64,000 nt of DNA from Hafnia alvei (GCF_900095695.1 NZ_FMIQ01000073.1:1-64000); one strand, 5' to 3'; counted from the stretch's first letter, positions 20,696 to 30,644 are shown. Notes: generated by a model not told the origin, from the sequence alone. Numbers and translations are program-made.

Positions 20696-20721
20696 CAAAA
20701 ATCCCCCAACTCAGGGGGATT
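20696..20721 (-). terminator. Terminator of treBC
   Basis: Minus strand ATCCCCC/GGGGGAT stem, 6-nt loop, followed by TTTTTG, 13 bp after the treC stop. Confidence 0.88.
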
Positions 20722-20733
20722 CACGTCAGATAA

Positions 20734-22395
20734 TTATGCGTCTACAAGCCAATAAATACTTTCATATGGCCGCAGTGACTGAGGAACTGCGCTTTGCTGA
20801 GGGTAATTGCTCATCAGCACACGCCCCTGTTTCGGCAACTCGCCGCTTATCTCCAGCGTCTGCGTTTGCGCGCTCAGGTTGGCCAATACATATAGGCTTT
20901 TCCCCTGATAACTACGACGGTAACACCACTGCGCCGGATGGCTCGGCAGCAAATCCTCATAGTCGCCGTGGGTCAGTAACGGCAATTGCTGGCGCAGCTT
21001 AATCAGCGCTTGATAGCAGTAATAAACCGACGCTTCATCGGCGACCGCCGCCTGAGTGTTAATCTCGGTATAATTGCTCGCAGGTTCTATCCACGGCGTT
21101 CCCTGCGTAAAGCCCGCATTTGGGCTGGCATTCCACTGCATTGGGGTGCGGCTGTTATCACGCGATTTAGTCGCCAGAATCGCTAACAGTTCTGCGCTGT
21201 CTCGCCCCTGCTCGCTAAGCTCTCGGAACATATTCAGGCTTTCAACATCGCGGTACTGTTCGATATCGGTAAAGCCCGGGTTAGTCATACCCAGCTCTTC
21301 GCCCTGATAAATATACGGCGTGCCTTGCATGCCATGCAGCACCATCGCCAGCATTTTTGCCGACAGGCTGCGTGATTCACCTTCATCACCAAAACGCGAC
21401 ACAATGCGCGGCTGATCGTGGTTACACCAGAACAGCGCGTTCCACGCTCGGTTATGCATTCCCTGCTGCCAATAGGCAAAAATCTTTTTCAACTCAACGT
21501 AGTCTGGCTTCGCCAGCGTCCATTTTTCACCACCGGGGTAATCCACCTTCAGATGATGAAAATTAAACGTCATCGAAAGCTCACTGCCGTCTAGCGCCGC
21601 ATAGCGCTGACAATGCTCAAGCTGCGTCGATGACATTTCGCCAACGGTCATTAAGCCCCGAGGCTTAAACACATCACGGCCAAACTCGCTGAGAAACTCA
21701 TGAATACGCGGGCCGTCAGTATAAAAACGACGCCCGTCACCTTGCAGATCGTCTGGGAAATCCTGCTGCTTAGACACCAGATTGATCACGTCTAAACGCA
21801 GACCATCAACGCCTTTGTCCGCCCAGAAATGACACACGGCTTTCAGCGCTTCACGCACCGGCGGATGCTCCCAGTTGAGATCTGCCTGCTGCGGCGCGAA
21901 TAAGTGCAGATAATATTTCTCTGCGCTTTCAGACCATTGCCACGCGTTGCCGCCAAATTTAGACCGCCAGTTATTCGGCAACGCCTGCGCTTCACCGTCA
22001 CGCCAGATATAAAAATTATGCTTCTCGTGGCTAGGATCCTGCGCCGCAACAAACCATGGATGCTGAGTCGAGGTATGGTTAAATACCATGTCCATCACGA
22101 TACGCATTCCACGCTGATGGGCTTCATCAACCAAGCGCTCAAAATCTGCCATCGTTCCATAATCAGGATTGATGGCACAGTAATCAGCAACGTCATAGCC
22201 ATTATCAATCTGCGGCGATGGATAAACCGGCGTCAGCCACAGTGCGCTCACGCCAAGGTTTTGCAGATAATCCAGACGCTGAATAATCCCGTTGAGATCG
22301 CCCGTGCCGCTGCCGGTACTGTCTTGAAAACTTTTCGGGTAGATTTGATAAATCACACCGTTTTGCCACCACGGCACTGTTTCGCTCATCGTCAT
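20734..22395 (-). CDS. treC: Trehalose-6-phosphate hydrolase
   Basis: 553 residues of glycoside hydrolase family 13. Visible motifs are DMVFNHTS (region I), DGLRLDVINL with the nucleophile Asp (about 201), VGEMSST with the acid/base Glu (about 254) and NHDQPR (about 328-333). It cleaves cytoplasmic trehalose-6-phosphate into glucose and glucose-6-phosphate after TreB import. It is 49 bp downstream of treB in one operon. Confidence 0.97.
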   Translation of the reverse strand: MTMSETVPWWQNGVIYQIYPKSFQDSTGSGTGDLNGIIQRLDYLQNLGVSALWLTPVYPSPQIDNGYDVADYCAINPDYGTMADFERLVDEAHQRGMRIVMDMVFNHTSTQHPWFVAAQDPSHEKHNFYIWRDGEAQALPNNWRSKFGGNAWQWSESAEKYYLHLFAPQQADLNWEHPPVREALKAVCHFWADKGVDGLRLDVINLVSKQQDFPDDLQGDGRRFYTDGPRIHEFLSEFGRDVFKPRGLMTVGEMSSTQLEHCQRYAALDGSELSMTFNFHHLKVDYPGGEKWTLAKPDYVELKKIFAYWQQGMHNRAWNALFWCNHDQPRIVSRFGDEGESRSLSAKMLAMVLHGMQGTPYIYQGEELGMTNPGFTDIEQYRDVESLNMFRELSEQGRDSAELLAILATKSRDNSRTPMQWNASPNAGFTQGTPWIEPASNYTEINTQAAVADEASVYYCYQALIKLRQQLPLLTHGDYEDLLPSHPAQWCYRRSYQGKSLYVLANLSAQTQTLEISGELPKQGRVLMSNYPQQSAVPQSLRPYESIYWLVDA

Positions 22396-22444
22396 ATTCC
22401 TATATTCACTCTACGGCCACGAGACTCGCAGCCGTATTCATTCG

Positions 22445-23860
22445 TTATACTGGCAACTCGCCGCGTTTCTGTTTGCGCTTATAAATCAAAATAGTAAGGG
22501 CAAGAGGCACCACAATCGCAACCACCATCGCCACGGCATAAATTCCCCAGAATTTCGGTTGGATAGAGAGGATACCCGGCAATCCACCCACGCCGATGCC
22601 GTTAGCCATCACGCCAAACAAACCGCAAATCAATCCGGCGCAGGCACCGCCAATCATGGCGCACAGCATCGGGAAGCGATATTTAAGGTTGATGCCGTAC
22701 ATCGCAGGCTCGGTAACGCCGAGGTAGGCAGAAATCGCCGCAGGCACCGAAATTTCACGTTCGTTAGCTTTCCGGCTAATGAAAATAATCGCCAACACGG
22801 CAGAGGCTTGAGTAATATTCGACAGCGCGATAATCGGCCATACCGGCGTTCCGCCCATGCTTTGCACCATCTGCATATCGATCGCCAGCGTTGTCTGATG
22901 CACGCCGGTGACCACCAACGGCGCGTACAGGAAGCCAAACAGCGCCGCGCCAATCGGAGCAAAACTGCCGGTCATCACCGCTTTCACCCCCCAAGCAACG
23001 CCGTCGCCGATCATGCGGCCAAACGGGCCAATCAGGGTATGCGCCAAGAACACCGCCAGAAGCAACGACGTCACTGGCACGACCACCAGATACAGATAAT
23101 CTGGGATTAGGCGCTTCAAGCGGGTCTCAATCCAACCCAAGGCCAAACCCGCCATCACGGATGGAATCACCTGCGCTTGGTAGCCAACTTTTTCAATCGT
23201 GAACCAGCCAAAATTCCATACTTCAGGCAACTGCTGACCCAGCATGTACGAATTCATCAGCTGTGGAGAAACCAACGTAATCCCCAGTACGATACCGAGG
23301 ATCGGCGTACCGCCCATCTTCTTCACCGTTGACCAGCAAATTCCCACCGGCAGATAGAAGAATATCGCTTCGCCCAGCAGCCACAGGAAGTCATAAACCG
23401 TTTTCCACGCCGGGTGTAATGCCGTCAGCGGTTGCCCATCTACCAACGGGATGTCGCCGATCACATTACGGAAACCGAGGATCAAACCGCCGCTGATTAA
23501 CGCAGGCAGTAACGGGAAGAAGATCTCGGCAAAATGCGAAATCGCAATCTCCCACCAGCTCATATTCTGGCGAGCGGCTTTTTTAGCCTGCTCTTTGTTA
23601 CTGGCATCGACGTGTGCCGTGTTAATCAACGCCTGATACCAATCACCTACGTCCGTGCCAATAACGACCTGAAATTGCCCTGCATTGGTGAAACAGCCCT
23701 TCACCATCGGCAATTCTTCAATCTTTTTAGGCGCAGCCAGCGCCGGATCGTTCAGTACAAACCGCAGTCGGGTAAGGCAATGACTGACGGTAGCAATATT
23801 TTCACGCCCGCCCACCAGTGCGATCAGCCGATCAACCTGATCTTGTTTTACCTTGCTCAT
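22445..23860 (-). CDS. treB: PTS trehalose transporter EIIBC
   Basis: 471 residues. The N-terminal EIIB domain carries the phospho-cysteine in VSHCLTRLRFVL (about residue 25). The EIIC domain has about ten membrane segments from 110 to the end, with conserved VTGVHQTTLAIDMQM and TEPAMYGINLKYRFPM. It imports and phosphorylates trehalose using the general PTS and an external EIIA (Crr). The ATG at 23858-23860 follows CAGGTACTC; an upstream frame to 23926 lacks a credible start. treR is not next to it in this window. Confidence 0.95.
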   Translation of the reverse strand: MSKVKQDQVDRLIALVGGRENIATVSHCLTRLRFVLNDPALAAPKKIEELPMVKGCFTNAGQFQVVIGTDVGDWYQALINTAHVDASNKEQAKKAARQNMSWWEIAISHFAEIFFPLLPALISGGLILGFRNVIGDIPLVDGQPLTALHPAWKTVYDFLWLLGEAIFFYLPVGICWSTVKKMGGTPILGIVLGITLVSPQLMNSYMLGQQLPEVWNFGWFTIEKVGYQAQVIPSVMAGLALGWIETRLKRLIPDYLYLVVVPVTSLLLAVFLAHTLIGPFGRMIGDGVAWGVKAVMTGSFAPIGAALFGFLYAPLVVTGVHQTTLAIDMQMVQSMGGTPVWPIIALSNITQASAVLAIIFISRKANEREISVPAAISAYLGVTEPAMYGINLKYRFPMLCAMIGGACAGLICGLFGVMANGIGVGGLPGILSIQPKFWGIYAVAMVVAIVVPLALTILIYKRKQKRGELPV

Positions 23861-23973
23861 ATTGAGTACCTGTAGAGTCGTTCTGATTTCAGAGTAACGT
23901 GGATCGGCGCCATACATTCGATCCATAAAAACTGAGTTGCATAAAGCGTAGTCACAATGACTCTTTTATGAAA

Positions 23974-23987
23974 CGGGAACGTTCCCG
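23974..23987. promoter_or_regulatory. TreR-type operator upstream of treB
   Basis: CGGGAACGTTCCCG, a perfect 14-bp palindrome 114 bp before the treB ATG. Known: TreR, a LacI-family repressor, binds GGGAACG-type palindromes in the treBC promoter. The repressor gene itself is outside the window. Confidence 0.7.
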
Positions 23988-24013
23988 AAACTAGGTGTTG
24001 ATCACAAGAATTT

Positions 24014-24044
24014 TGGTGGGGGGAGGAGGGAGGGGGAGGAGAAT
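24014..24044 (+). other. G-rich tract between treB operator and repeat element
   Basis: Plus strand: G runs of 2, 6, 2, 3, 5 and 2 separated by single T or A residues. A two-layer G-quadruplex is possible, as is replication or polymerase pausing. It is not obviously part of the repeat because the second repeat copy lacks it. Confidence 0.5.
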
Positions 24045-24076
24045 GGCAGCGATCTGTTCTAAGGTGAAGAGATGGA

Positions 24077-24619
24077 CGGTGAAGGGTTTCGTCCGCCAGT
24101 CTCTCTTAGAACAGTTAAAGGTTTCGTACGCCGAATATACCGAGTTTCACATAGACATAGTGCTGGCGTCCGAGCAAGGCGGCTCAATCGCCGCCGCCTT
24201 GCATCCGGGCTTGGCACCGTTCCTCAGCCTGCTTCGCAGGTTCCCTCATCTCGTCATTCCGGCTTTAACGGAACGAACGGCAATCGCCATCCTGGCTCCT
24301 CCGTTCTTTCGCCGACATCCCTGTCGGCGAATCCTAGCCTGCATTCCTCGATTCGGCTGAAGAACAACGTGCCGGAAAGACAAAAGACAAAACCCTATCT
24401 GGTTTCTTGTTTAATTTTAGGTGGTTAGAGCAGTGGAAACAGGATGTTTTCACTAGGGGAGGAGGCGCCAAGGATGGCGCATGCCGACCCGCCGCGGAGA
24501 TGGCATCTCGGATAAAAGCGCGCGAGTTGAGAGCCCCCGCGCAACGGGGCTCTCATCGGACGCCTTCGATTGGCGTTACATGTGAAAACCGTTATTGATA
24601 GGCGAACGAAACCTTCACT
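24077..24619. repeat. Intergenic repeat, copy 1: two diverging half-units with GGA-loop hairpins
   Basis: About 543 bp with no gene. Left half-unit (read on the minus strand): hairpin 24309-24330 (GCCGAC-AGGGAT-GTCGGC), hairpin 24286-24296 (GCCA-GGA-TGGC), hairpin 24174-24202, box TCGGACGCC (24165-24173), then GGCG-ACGAAAC boxes at 24116-24133 and 24077-24097. Right half-unit (plus strand): hairpin 24432-24454 (AAAC-AGGA-TGTTT core), hairpin 24465-24480 (GCGCCA-AGGA-TGGCGC), GAGATGGCATCTC (24497-24509), hairpin 24529-24554, box TCATCGGACGCCT (24553-24565) and box GGCGAACGAAACCTTCACT (24601-24619). The right half is strongly similar to the left half of copy 2, inverted. It lies between the glpC stop and the treB promoter. 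Confidence 0.85.
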
Positions 24620-24652
24620 GATCTAACATATGCAGTTCTGCTGGGCGAAACC

Positions 24653-25852
24653 TTACCCCAACGCCCGCGCCAGCAACGAAATCGGATGCTCGCATTTCTT
24701 ACTCGTCGACATCTCAATCTGCCACTTACAGGTTTCGCAATCCGTTACCACCAGATCCACCCCGCTCTCTTCGATCTGGCGGAATAACCCAGCGCCAATT
24801 CCCTGCGATGTTTCATAGTTCTCTTTCTTGAAACCATAAGTTCCCGCAATACCGCAGCATTGGGAATCCAGAACCGTCAGTTCCACGCCGGGGATCATTT
24901 GCAGCAGCGCCAGCGTATACGGCGTCCAGCCCATTTTTTCCATATGACACGGCGTGTGGTAAGCGATCTTCATCGGCGTCGATTTCAGCTTTAACTCACG
25001 CCCACCGTCTAATAATCGATAGAGATAACGCGTTGCCAGCTCAACGTGTTCACGCACCTGTGTGGTATCCACATCCAGCACGTGCGGATATTCATCACGG
25101 ATGGTAAATGCACAGGTTGAGGAGGTTGCAACCACCGGAATACCTTTGCCAATCACGGCATCGGTCAAAGACTCTGCGTTAACCCGAGCCTGCTTTTTCG
25201 CCTGCTCGATAAATCCATTCGCAATCAGCGGTACGCCGCAGCATTTTTCGCGCTTCAACAGCTGCACGCCGATACCCATGGCGTTAAACACGCTGACCAA
25301 ATCTTTGCCGAGCTGCGGATGGTTATAGTTAACGAAACAACCGTGGAAGAACGCCACCTGTTCGGCGAACTTAGCCTGTTCTGCGGCCTGTTTTTTGTAC
25401 CAGTGACGGAATGTCCCCAGCGAATATTTCGGCAACTCGCGGCGATGGTCGATCTTCAGTGCTTTGTCTAACAGCTTGCGCACCGGTTTAAGACCGGTGG
25501 TCATATTCACAATCGGCGCGAACGGCGTTGATAGCGTCCCCATCAGATCGGTATGGCTGAGAATCGCATCACGCAGCGTTGGTTTATGCTGGCTATAATT
25601 CGCTTTAGCTCGTTGAATAATATCGCCAATTTTTACGTCTGACGGACAAGCAACCTCACAGCGTTTGCAGTTGGTACAGTATTTCAATGCATCATCATAA
25701 AGCAGAGGATCTTTCAAACGCAGGCGTTCACCGTCTGGCCCCGCCTGCTTTGGCCCTGGATAATTCGGGTTAACCTTCGCCACCGGACAATAGGTAGTGC
25801 ACACCGTGCACTTAATGCAGTTTTCGAAGCTGTTATCTGCGAGCAGGTTCAT
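24653..25852 (-). CDS. glpC: Anaerobic glycerol-3-phosphate dehydrogenase subunit C
   Basis: 399 residues. Two ferredoxin-type clusters CIKCTVCTTYCPV (about 13-25) and CTNCKRCEVACPS (about 59-71) are followed by two CCG domains (REKCCGVPL, DSQCCGIAGT) typical of HdrB/GlpC proteins. It anchors the GlpAB dehydrogenase to the inner membrane and passes electrons to menaquinone. Its start overlaps the glpB end by 4 bp. It ends 34 bp from the repeat element, with no terminator before it. Confidence 0.96.
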   Translation of the reverse strand: MNLLADNSFENCIKCTVCTTYCPVAKVNPNYPGPKQAGPDGERLRLKDPLLYDDALKYCTNCKRCEVACPSDVKIGDIIQRAKANYSQHKPTLRDAILSHTDLMGTLSTPFAPIVNMTTGLKPVRKLLDKALKIDHRRELPKYSLGTFRHWYKKQAAEQAKFAEQVAFFHGCFVNYNHPQLGKDLVSVFNAMGIGVQLLKREKCCGVPLIANGFIEQAKKQARVNAESLTDAVIGKGIPVVATSSTCAFTIRDEYPHVLDVDTTQVREHVELATRYLYRLLDGGRELKLKSTPMKIAYHTPCHMEKMGWTPYTLALLQMIPGVELTVLDSQCCGIAGTYGFKKENYETSQGIGAGLFRQIEESGVDLVVTDCETCKWQIEMSTSKKCEHPISLLARALG

Positions 25853-27120
25853 AGCGCACCCTCCGCTTTTGCCAAAATATGTTCTGCCGCATGCAGCGCC
25901 GTTAGCATTGATACTCCTGCACCACAGCCTTGCTGAATAGGGTCGTATCCCCCTAGAACGGCACCAATCACCCGTAGATTACTCACTGCTTTACCACCTA
26001 TCGTTGGGCGCAACTGCTCATCGGTACTCACACCAAACTGCAAATACGGCTGAGGCGCGAACATATTTTCAGTGCTCCAGCTAGCACGTTCGTTTTCACT
26101 AATAACGTCTAAGCCGAACACGGGCTCAGTAACACCGTTGAAATCAGCCTTGAGTCCATTGCTGAAGAAACTGCCGCTCGCCAGAACCACATTTTTTGCC
26201 CGTAAAGGAATATCGGTGTGATTACGCGTGTAAATTCTCGCCTCTTTACCCTCTTCCAGATCGGCTCTTAACACCGCATCACCGGGCATAATCACCCCGC
26301 CCAAGGCCTGAAAACGGCGGCGCAGCAGATGATGCAAACGCATTCCCAGCACCGATGGCGGCAGCGTTGGCAGTAGCAATAGCGGCACTCTTACCCGCGA
26401 ACGTAAATGTTCTAATGCATCAGCTTGTTCCATACCCACGCAGGCAGGCATGATGATGGCATCCACCTGCTGGGCAAGGCGGTTAAGTTCGTCAATCAAC
26501 AGCTGTTGGTTTTCAGGTAAATCCAGCACTCGCGCTATATTCACCGCGCGGAATTCACTTGGGTTATTGCGTAAACGATCTAACGCGGGCAGCGTGAGCT
26601 CCGCAATTTTGGTTTCCACGCCCTGCTCGGTTAACGAATTCGCTACCAAATGCGGCTGAAAATCGAGGAACCCTTCAATCCCGGCAACCAGCACGCGTTC
26701 CCACGGCAGCGGCTGATCCAATGCGCTCACCGGCACTTCGTTTGGGCTCAGCCACGTTGCTCTGCGCGTTCCCAACGGCGTAACACGTAAATGGTTTTGT
26801 TGGCAGCTTCCAACCAATGCCAGCCCGCTGCGCTCCAGTAAACGTTCAGATTCAGCCGCATAACGCACCACCGCATCATGGCCCATTAAGCTATAAGGAT
26901 GCTGCGGCGCCTGAGCCGCCAAAGAGGCCAACGCGGCTAGCGGTTGCTCAACTGCGCTGCCGTCGGGCAGATGGCATAACAAATCCAGCGAACCAGAAGA
27001 AAAATGCAGCGCGCTTTGACCCGAACTTACAATGGCGCATTTTTGCCCAGCCTCGGCTAATCGAATACCGCACAATAGCCCTGCTAAACCGCCGCCAATC
27101 ATTACCGTGTCAAATTTCAT
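25849..27120 (-). CDS. glpB: Anaerobic glycerol-3-phosphate dehydrogenase subunit B
   Basis: 423 residues. FAD-binding DTVMIGGGLAGLLCGIRLAE at the N-terminus, with SALHFSSGSLDLL shortly after, as in E. coli GlpB. It is the flavoprotein subunit of the soluble GlpAB dimer. The ATG at 27118-27120 is chosen because AGGAG lies 7 bp upstream; an ATG two codons earlier has poor spacing. It overlaps the glpA end by 11 bp. Confidence 0.95.
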   Translation of the reverse strand: MKFDTVMIGGGLAGLLCGIRLAEAGQKCAIVSSGQSALHFSSGSLDLLCHLPDGSAVEQPLAALASLAAQAPQHPYSLMGHDAVVRYAAESERLLERSGLALVGSCQQNHLRVTPLGTRRATWLSPNEVPVSALDQPLPWERVLVAGIEGFLDFQPHLVANSLTEQGVETKIAELTLPALDRLRNNPSEFRAVNIARVLDLPENQQLLIDELNRLAQQVDAIIMPACVGMEQADALEHLRSRVRVPLLLLPTLPPSVLGMRLHHLLRRRFQALGGVIMPGDAVLRADLEEGKEARIYTRNHTDIPLRAKNVVLASGSFFSNGLKADFNGVTEPVFGLDVISENERASWSTENMFAPQPYLQFGVSTDEQLRPTIGGKAVSNLRVIGAVLGGYDPIQQGCGAGVSMLTALHAAEHILAKAEGAL

Positions 27121-28765
27121 TATCATTCTCCTGAACGTCCTGATTCAGCGCGGGTGCTTCCATGCCGCATAAACCTTGGTAAACCCAAGCCGTAAATTCG
27201 CTTTCGCGCAGCGCGTCGCCCCACGCTATTGGACGCACGCCTTTCCAACGTTCATTAAGGAAATGAGAGAGCTGATCGATAGATTGCTTAGGCGTGGTAA
27301 CTTTAAAACGATTAAGCAGACCCGCGGCGCGGCAGGCGCAAAGCTCGCCCTGACAGGTGCCCATGCCGACACGGGTACGTCGGCGTAAATCCACCAGATT
27401 ATTCACCGTCAGAGAATCAACCGCATAGCGCACTTCCCCAGCGGTTACGGCTTCACATTCACATACCAAACTGTTGCTAAGACGATCGCCGGCCAGCATA
27501 CGATCGGCGCGATCGCCATGGCGATAAACCGCCGAACCTCGGATCGTGGCAGGTAACGAAATCACCTTGCGCAGTGTCTCTTCAGCTGAATGTTGCGATC
27601 CCGGCAGTGCTTCGGTCGCCGTGGTACACGCAGTTGTAATACCGAGTTTCTCGCAGACTTTATCCGTGGCCCATTCCGCCATCAGACGATAGGTCATCAG
27701 CTTGCCGCCGGTGATCGTGATAAAGCCTTCCAGACCATCACGAACCGCATGATCCAGCAGCACAATGCCACGGCTCACGTTACGTCCGCTTGGGTCGTCA
27801 TCGCTGGCAACCAACGGGCGCACACCCGCATAGGCGCGCAAAATTCGCGTTCTCGCCAATTTAGGCGAAAGCTTCTCGCCCTCACGGATCAAGATATCGA
27901 CTTCTTCCGGCGTCACGATCATGTTGTCGATCTGATCGTAATCAATGTGCGTTGAGGTGGTGCCAATAAGCGAAATGGTATCGCCCGGAACCAAAATATC
28001 GGCATCGGCTGGCTTGCGGCAGCGGTTGATCACCATATTGTTGATGCGATGACCAAGGATCAACAGCGCGCCTTTGGCTGGGAACATACGTACCCGCAAA
28101 TCGGCATACTCAGCAATATGCTGGCCCCAGATCCCTGCGGCATTCACCACGATTTGCGCATGAATCTCATAACTTTCACGCGATTTATGGTCGATTACGC
28201 GCACGCCGGTAATGCGATCGCCATGGCGTAATAATCCGCTCACTTCGTGATAGGTCAGCACCTGTGCGCCATGCTCGCGCGCATCTAACATATTGGCGGC
28301 GGTGAGGCGGAATGGGTCGACGGTGCCATCGGGCACGCGTACCGCGCCAATCAGAGCGGGGTTGGCCGCTGGCTCAAGGCGCAGCGCCTCTTTAGGGTCA
28401 ATGGCCTGAGCATCAATGCCCGCCTTTTGGCAGGCTTCGATAAAACCAGATTGAAAACCCAAATCATCTTCAGGAAGCGTGATAAACAGGCCATCTGAGC
28501 GTTCAACGCAGTGACGGGCAATGCGCTTAAGAATTTTGTTTTCTTCAATACATTCACGCGCGGATTCGCCGTCGGTTACCGCATAACGCGCACCGCTGTG
28601 CAAAAGGCCGTGATTTCGTCCCGTTGCGCCAGTCGCAATGTCGTGACGCTCTAATAAAATACAACGCAGGCCGCGGCGTGCGCAGTCACGTGCAATCCCT
28701 GCACCGGTCGCACCGCCCCCGATGATGATGACATCAGTTTCTTGTGTCGCTGGGCTTTGTAGCAT
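27110..28765 (-). CDS. glpA: Anaerobic glycerol-3-phosphate dehydrogenase subunit A
   Basis: 551 residues. N-terminal FAD fold (DVIIIGGGATGAGIARDCA), a DAO-type oxidoreductase body and a C-terminal BFD-like iron-sulphur domain with CECE (about 455) and GTCQGELCACR (about 490). It oxidises glycerol-3-phosphate to dihydroxyacetone phosphate under anaerobic conditions. It is the first gene of glpABC, divergent from glpTQ. In E. coli this operon is controlled by GlpR, CRP, ArcA and Fnr. Confidence 0.97.
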   Translation of the reverse strand: MLQSPATQETDVIIIGGGATGAGIARDCARRGLRCILLERHDIATGATGRNHGLLHSGARYAVTDGESARECIEENKILKRIARHCVERSDGLFITLPEDDLGFQSGFIEACQKAGIDAQAIDPKEALRLEPAANPALIGAVRVPDGTVDPFRLTAANMLDAREHGAQVLTYHEVSGLLRHGDRITGVRVIDHKSRESYEIHAQIVVNAAGIWGQHIAEYADLRVRMFPAKGALLILGHRINNMVINRCRKPADADILVPGDTISLIGTTSTHIDYDQIDNMIVTPEEVDILIREGEKLSPKLARTRILRAYAGVRPLVASDDDPSGRNVSRGIVLLDHAVRDGLEGFITITGGKLMTYRLMAEWATDKVCEKLGITTACTTATEALPGSQHSAEETLRKVISLPATIRGSAVYRHGDRADRMLAGDRLSNSLVCECEAVTAGEVRYAVDSLTVNNLVDLRRRTRVGMGTCQGELCACRAAGLLNRFKVTTPKQSIDQLSHFLNERWKGVRPIAWGDALRESEFTAWVYQGLCGMEAPALNQDVQENDNEI

Positions 28766-28907
28766 GTGTGGCTCCCGACCTTATTCACAACAATGAATGT
28801 ACTGATAAATAATTGTGCTTATTAAGACATAACCCACACAGAAATTGTTTGATAAGGAGCAAATACGCGCACAAAACGAAAGTGATTAGCGCGTATTTCA
28901 CCATTTT

Positions 28908-28923
28908 TGTGATCATTATCACT
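28908..28923. promoter_or_regulatory. CRP-binding site between glpA and glpT
   Basis: TGTGATCATTATCACT matches TGTGA-N6-TCACA with one mismatch and is flanked by T-rich and A-rich ends. CRP control of both glp operons is known in E. coli. Confidence 0.72.
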
Positions 28924-29043
28924 AGATACATATGATTTTTGGTTTCAAAAAATTAACTAACCGCTCAAAATCAGCATCGCATTCATAAAACTGTAACAAT
29001 TTGCGCGATCTCTCACAGTAACGAAATGCGCGTTTGAATACTC

Positions 29044-29063
29044 TACGCTCGAAAAAGAAAATG
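29044..29063. promoter_or_regulatory. Candidate GlpR operator
   Basis: TACGCTCGAAAAAGAAAATG agrees with the GlpR consensus WATGTTCGWWAWCGAACATW at about 15 of 20 positions. One copy only was found by eye; GlpR sites are usually several and degenerate. Confidence 0.35.
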
Positions 29064-29212
29064 GAATGACCACCACTAAACGGAAAATAGCGTAAGAAAA
29101 CACCATTGCTGTTCTATTTTTTTGTTGGCACACAGCAAACCTTAACCGGGCTCACTGGGGAATCGGTTCAGGATACATATAAAGAAGAGAAAGCCATCGG
29201 AGGCATATCTAC

Positions 29213-30568
29213 ATGTTAAGTATTTTTAAACCCGCGGCGCACGCGAAGCGCTTGCCAGACGCACAGGTCGATCCGACCTATCGTCGTTTACGTTGGCAGA
29301 TCTTCATGGGGATCTTCTTCGGATACGCCGCCTACTATCTGGTGCGTAAAAACTTTACGCTAGCAATGCCGTACCTTATCGAACAAGGTTTCTCTCGTGG
29401 CGATCTAGGCTTTGCCCTTTCAGGGATTTCAATCGCGTACGGCTTCTCGAAGTTCATTATGGGTTCCGTCTCTGACCGTTCGAACCCACGCGTGTTCTTA
29501 CCTGCCGGCCTGATTCTGGCCGCCGCCGTGATGCTCTTTATGGGCTTTGTGCCATGGGCAACCTCCAGTATTGCAGTGATGTTCGTTCTGCTGTTCCTGT
29601 GTGGTTGGTTCCAAGGAATGGGATGGCCTCCATGTGGCCGTACCATGGTTCACTGGTGGTCACAGAAAGAGCGTGGCAGCATCGTTTCCGTGTGGAACTG
29701 TGCGCATAACGTCGGCGGCGGCCTGCCTCCACTGCTGTTCCTGTTGGGGATGGCGTGGTTTAACGACTGGCACGCTGCGCTGTATATGCCAGCCATCGCC
29801 GCCATTGTTGTTGCTCTGATTGCCTTCGGCCTGATGCGCGATACTCCGCAGTCTTGTGGTTTGCCACCGATTGAAGAGTATAAAAACGACTACCCGGATG
29901 ATTACTCTGAGAAAGCCGAAGAAGAGCTGACCGCTAAGCAAATCTTCATGCAGTACGTGCTGCCGAACAAACTGCTGTGGTACATCGCTATCGCTAACGT
30001 GTTTGTTTATCTGCTGCGCTACGGCATTCTGGATTGGTCTCCAACCTATCTGAAAGAAGTGAAACACTTCGCGCTGGATAAATCCTCTTGGGCTTACTTC
30101 CTATATGAATATGCGGGTATCCCAGGCACCCTGCTGTGTGGCTGGATGTCGGATAAAGTGTTCCGCGGAAACCGTGGTGCCACCGGCGTGTTCTTCATGG
30201 TTCTGGTCACCATCGCCACCATCGTTTACTGGATGAACCCAGCGGGCAATCCAGGCGTCGATATGGCTTGTATGATTATCATCGGCTTCCTGATTTACGG
30301 CCCCGTGATGCTCATCGGCCTGCACGCCTTAGAGCTGGCACCGAAAAAAGCAGCGGGTACCGCAGCGGGCTTTACCGGTCTGTTCGGTTATCTGGGTGGT
30401 TCGGTTGCAGCGAGCGCCATCGTGGGTTACACAGTTGACTTCTTCGGCTGGGACGGCGGCTTTATGGTGATGATTGGCGGTAGCATCCTCGCCGTTATCC
30501 TGCTGTTAGTCGTGATGATCAACGAGAAAAAACATCACGAAGAAATCGCGGCAAACCGCGGAAACTAA
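29213..30568 (+). CDS. glpT: Glycerol-3-phosphate/phosphate antiporter GlpT
   Basis: 451 residues, twelve transmembrane helices, major facilitator superfamily organophosphate:phosphate antiporter. The N-terminal [15 protein letters not shown] holds the substrate-site arginine, and [20 protein letters not shown] is the family signature. It imports glycerol-3-phosphate in exchange for phosphate, and also fosfomycin. It feeds GlpABC and receives substrate from GlpQ. Followed by a hairpin then glpQ. Confidence 0.97.
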   Translation: MLSIFKPAAHAKRLPDAQVDPTYRRLRWQIFMGIFFGYAAYYLVRKNFTLAMPYLIEQGFSRGDLGFALSGISIAYGFSKFIMGSVSDRSNPRVFLPAGLILAAAVMLFMGFVPWATSSIAVMFVLLFLCGWFQGMGWPPCGRTMVHWWSQKERGSIVSVWNCAHNVGGGLPPLLFLLGMAWFNDWHAALYMPAIAAIVVALIAFGLMRDTPQSCGLPPIEEYKNDYPDDYSEKAEEELTAKQIFMQYVLPNKLLWYIAIANVFVYLLRYGILDWSPTYLKEVKHFALDKSSWAYFLYEYAGIPGTLLCGWMSDKVFRGNRGATGVFFMVLVTIATIVYWMNPAGNPGVDMACMIIIGFLIYGPVMLIGLHALELAPKKAAGTAAGFTGLFGYLGGSVAASAIVGYTVDFFGWDGGFMVMIGGSILAVILLLVVMINEKKHHEEIAANRGN

Positions 30569-30586
30569 TCTTTAAAAAGTTTCACT

Positions 30587-30623
30587 AGGCCGTGTCGTTG
30601 CTTCCTGCGCCACGGCCTTTTTT
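30587..30623 (+). terminator. Hairpin between glpT and glpQ
   Basis: AGGCCGTG/CACGGCCT stem with a 16-nt loop and six T residues, 22 bp before glpQ. It may lower glpQ relative to glpT by partial termination. Confidence 0.75.
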
Positions 30624-30644
30624 ATAAAAATAAGGAAAACCTCT

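Larger units (their letters stand above)
28766..29212. promoter_or_regulatory. Divergent glpA/glpT regulatory region
   Basis: 447 bp without a gene. It holds a CRP-type site (28908-28923) and a candidate GlpR operator (29044-29063), both listed separately. The glpT start is preceded by TCGGAGGC. Promoter boxes could not be assigned with confidence. Confidence 0.6.

Noticed and set aside
23995-24428. Overlapping plus-strand frames of 118-121 codons inside the repeat
   Set aside because: They run through hairpins and inverted boxes of the repeat element and are not kept in copy 2.
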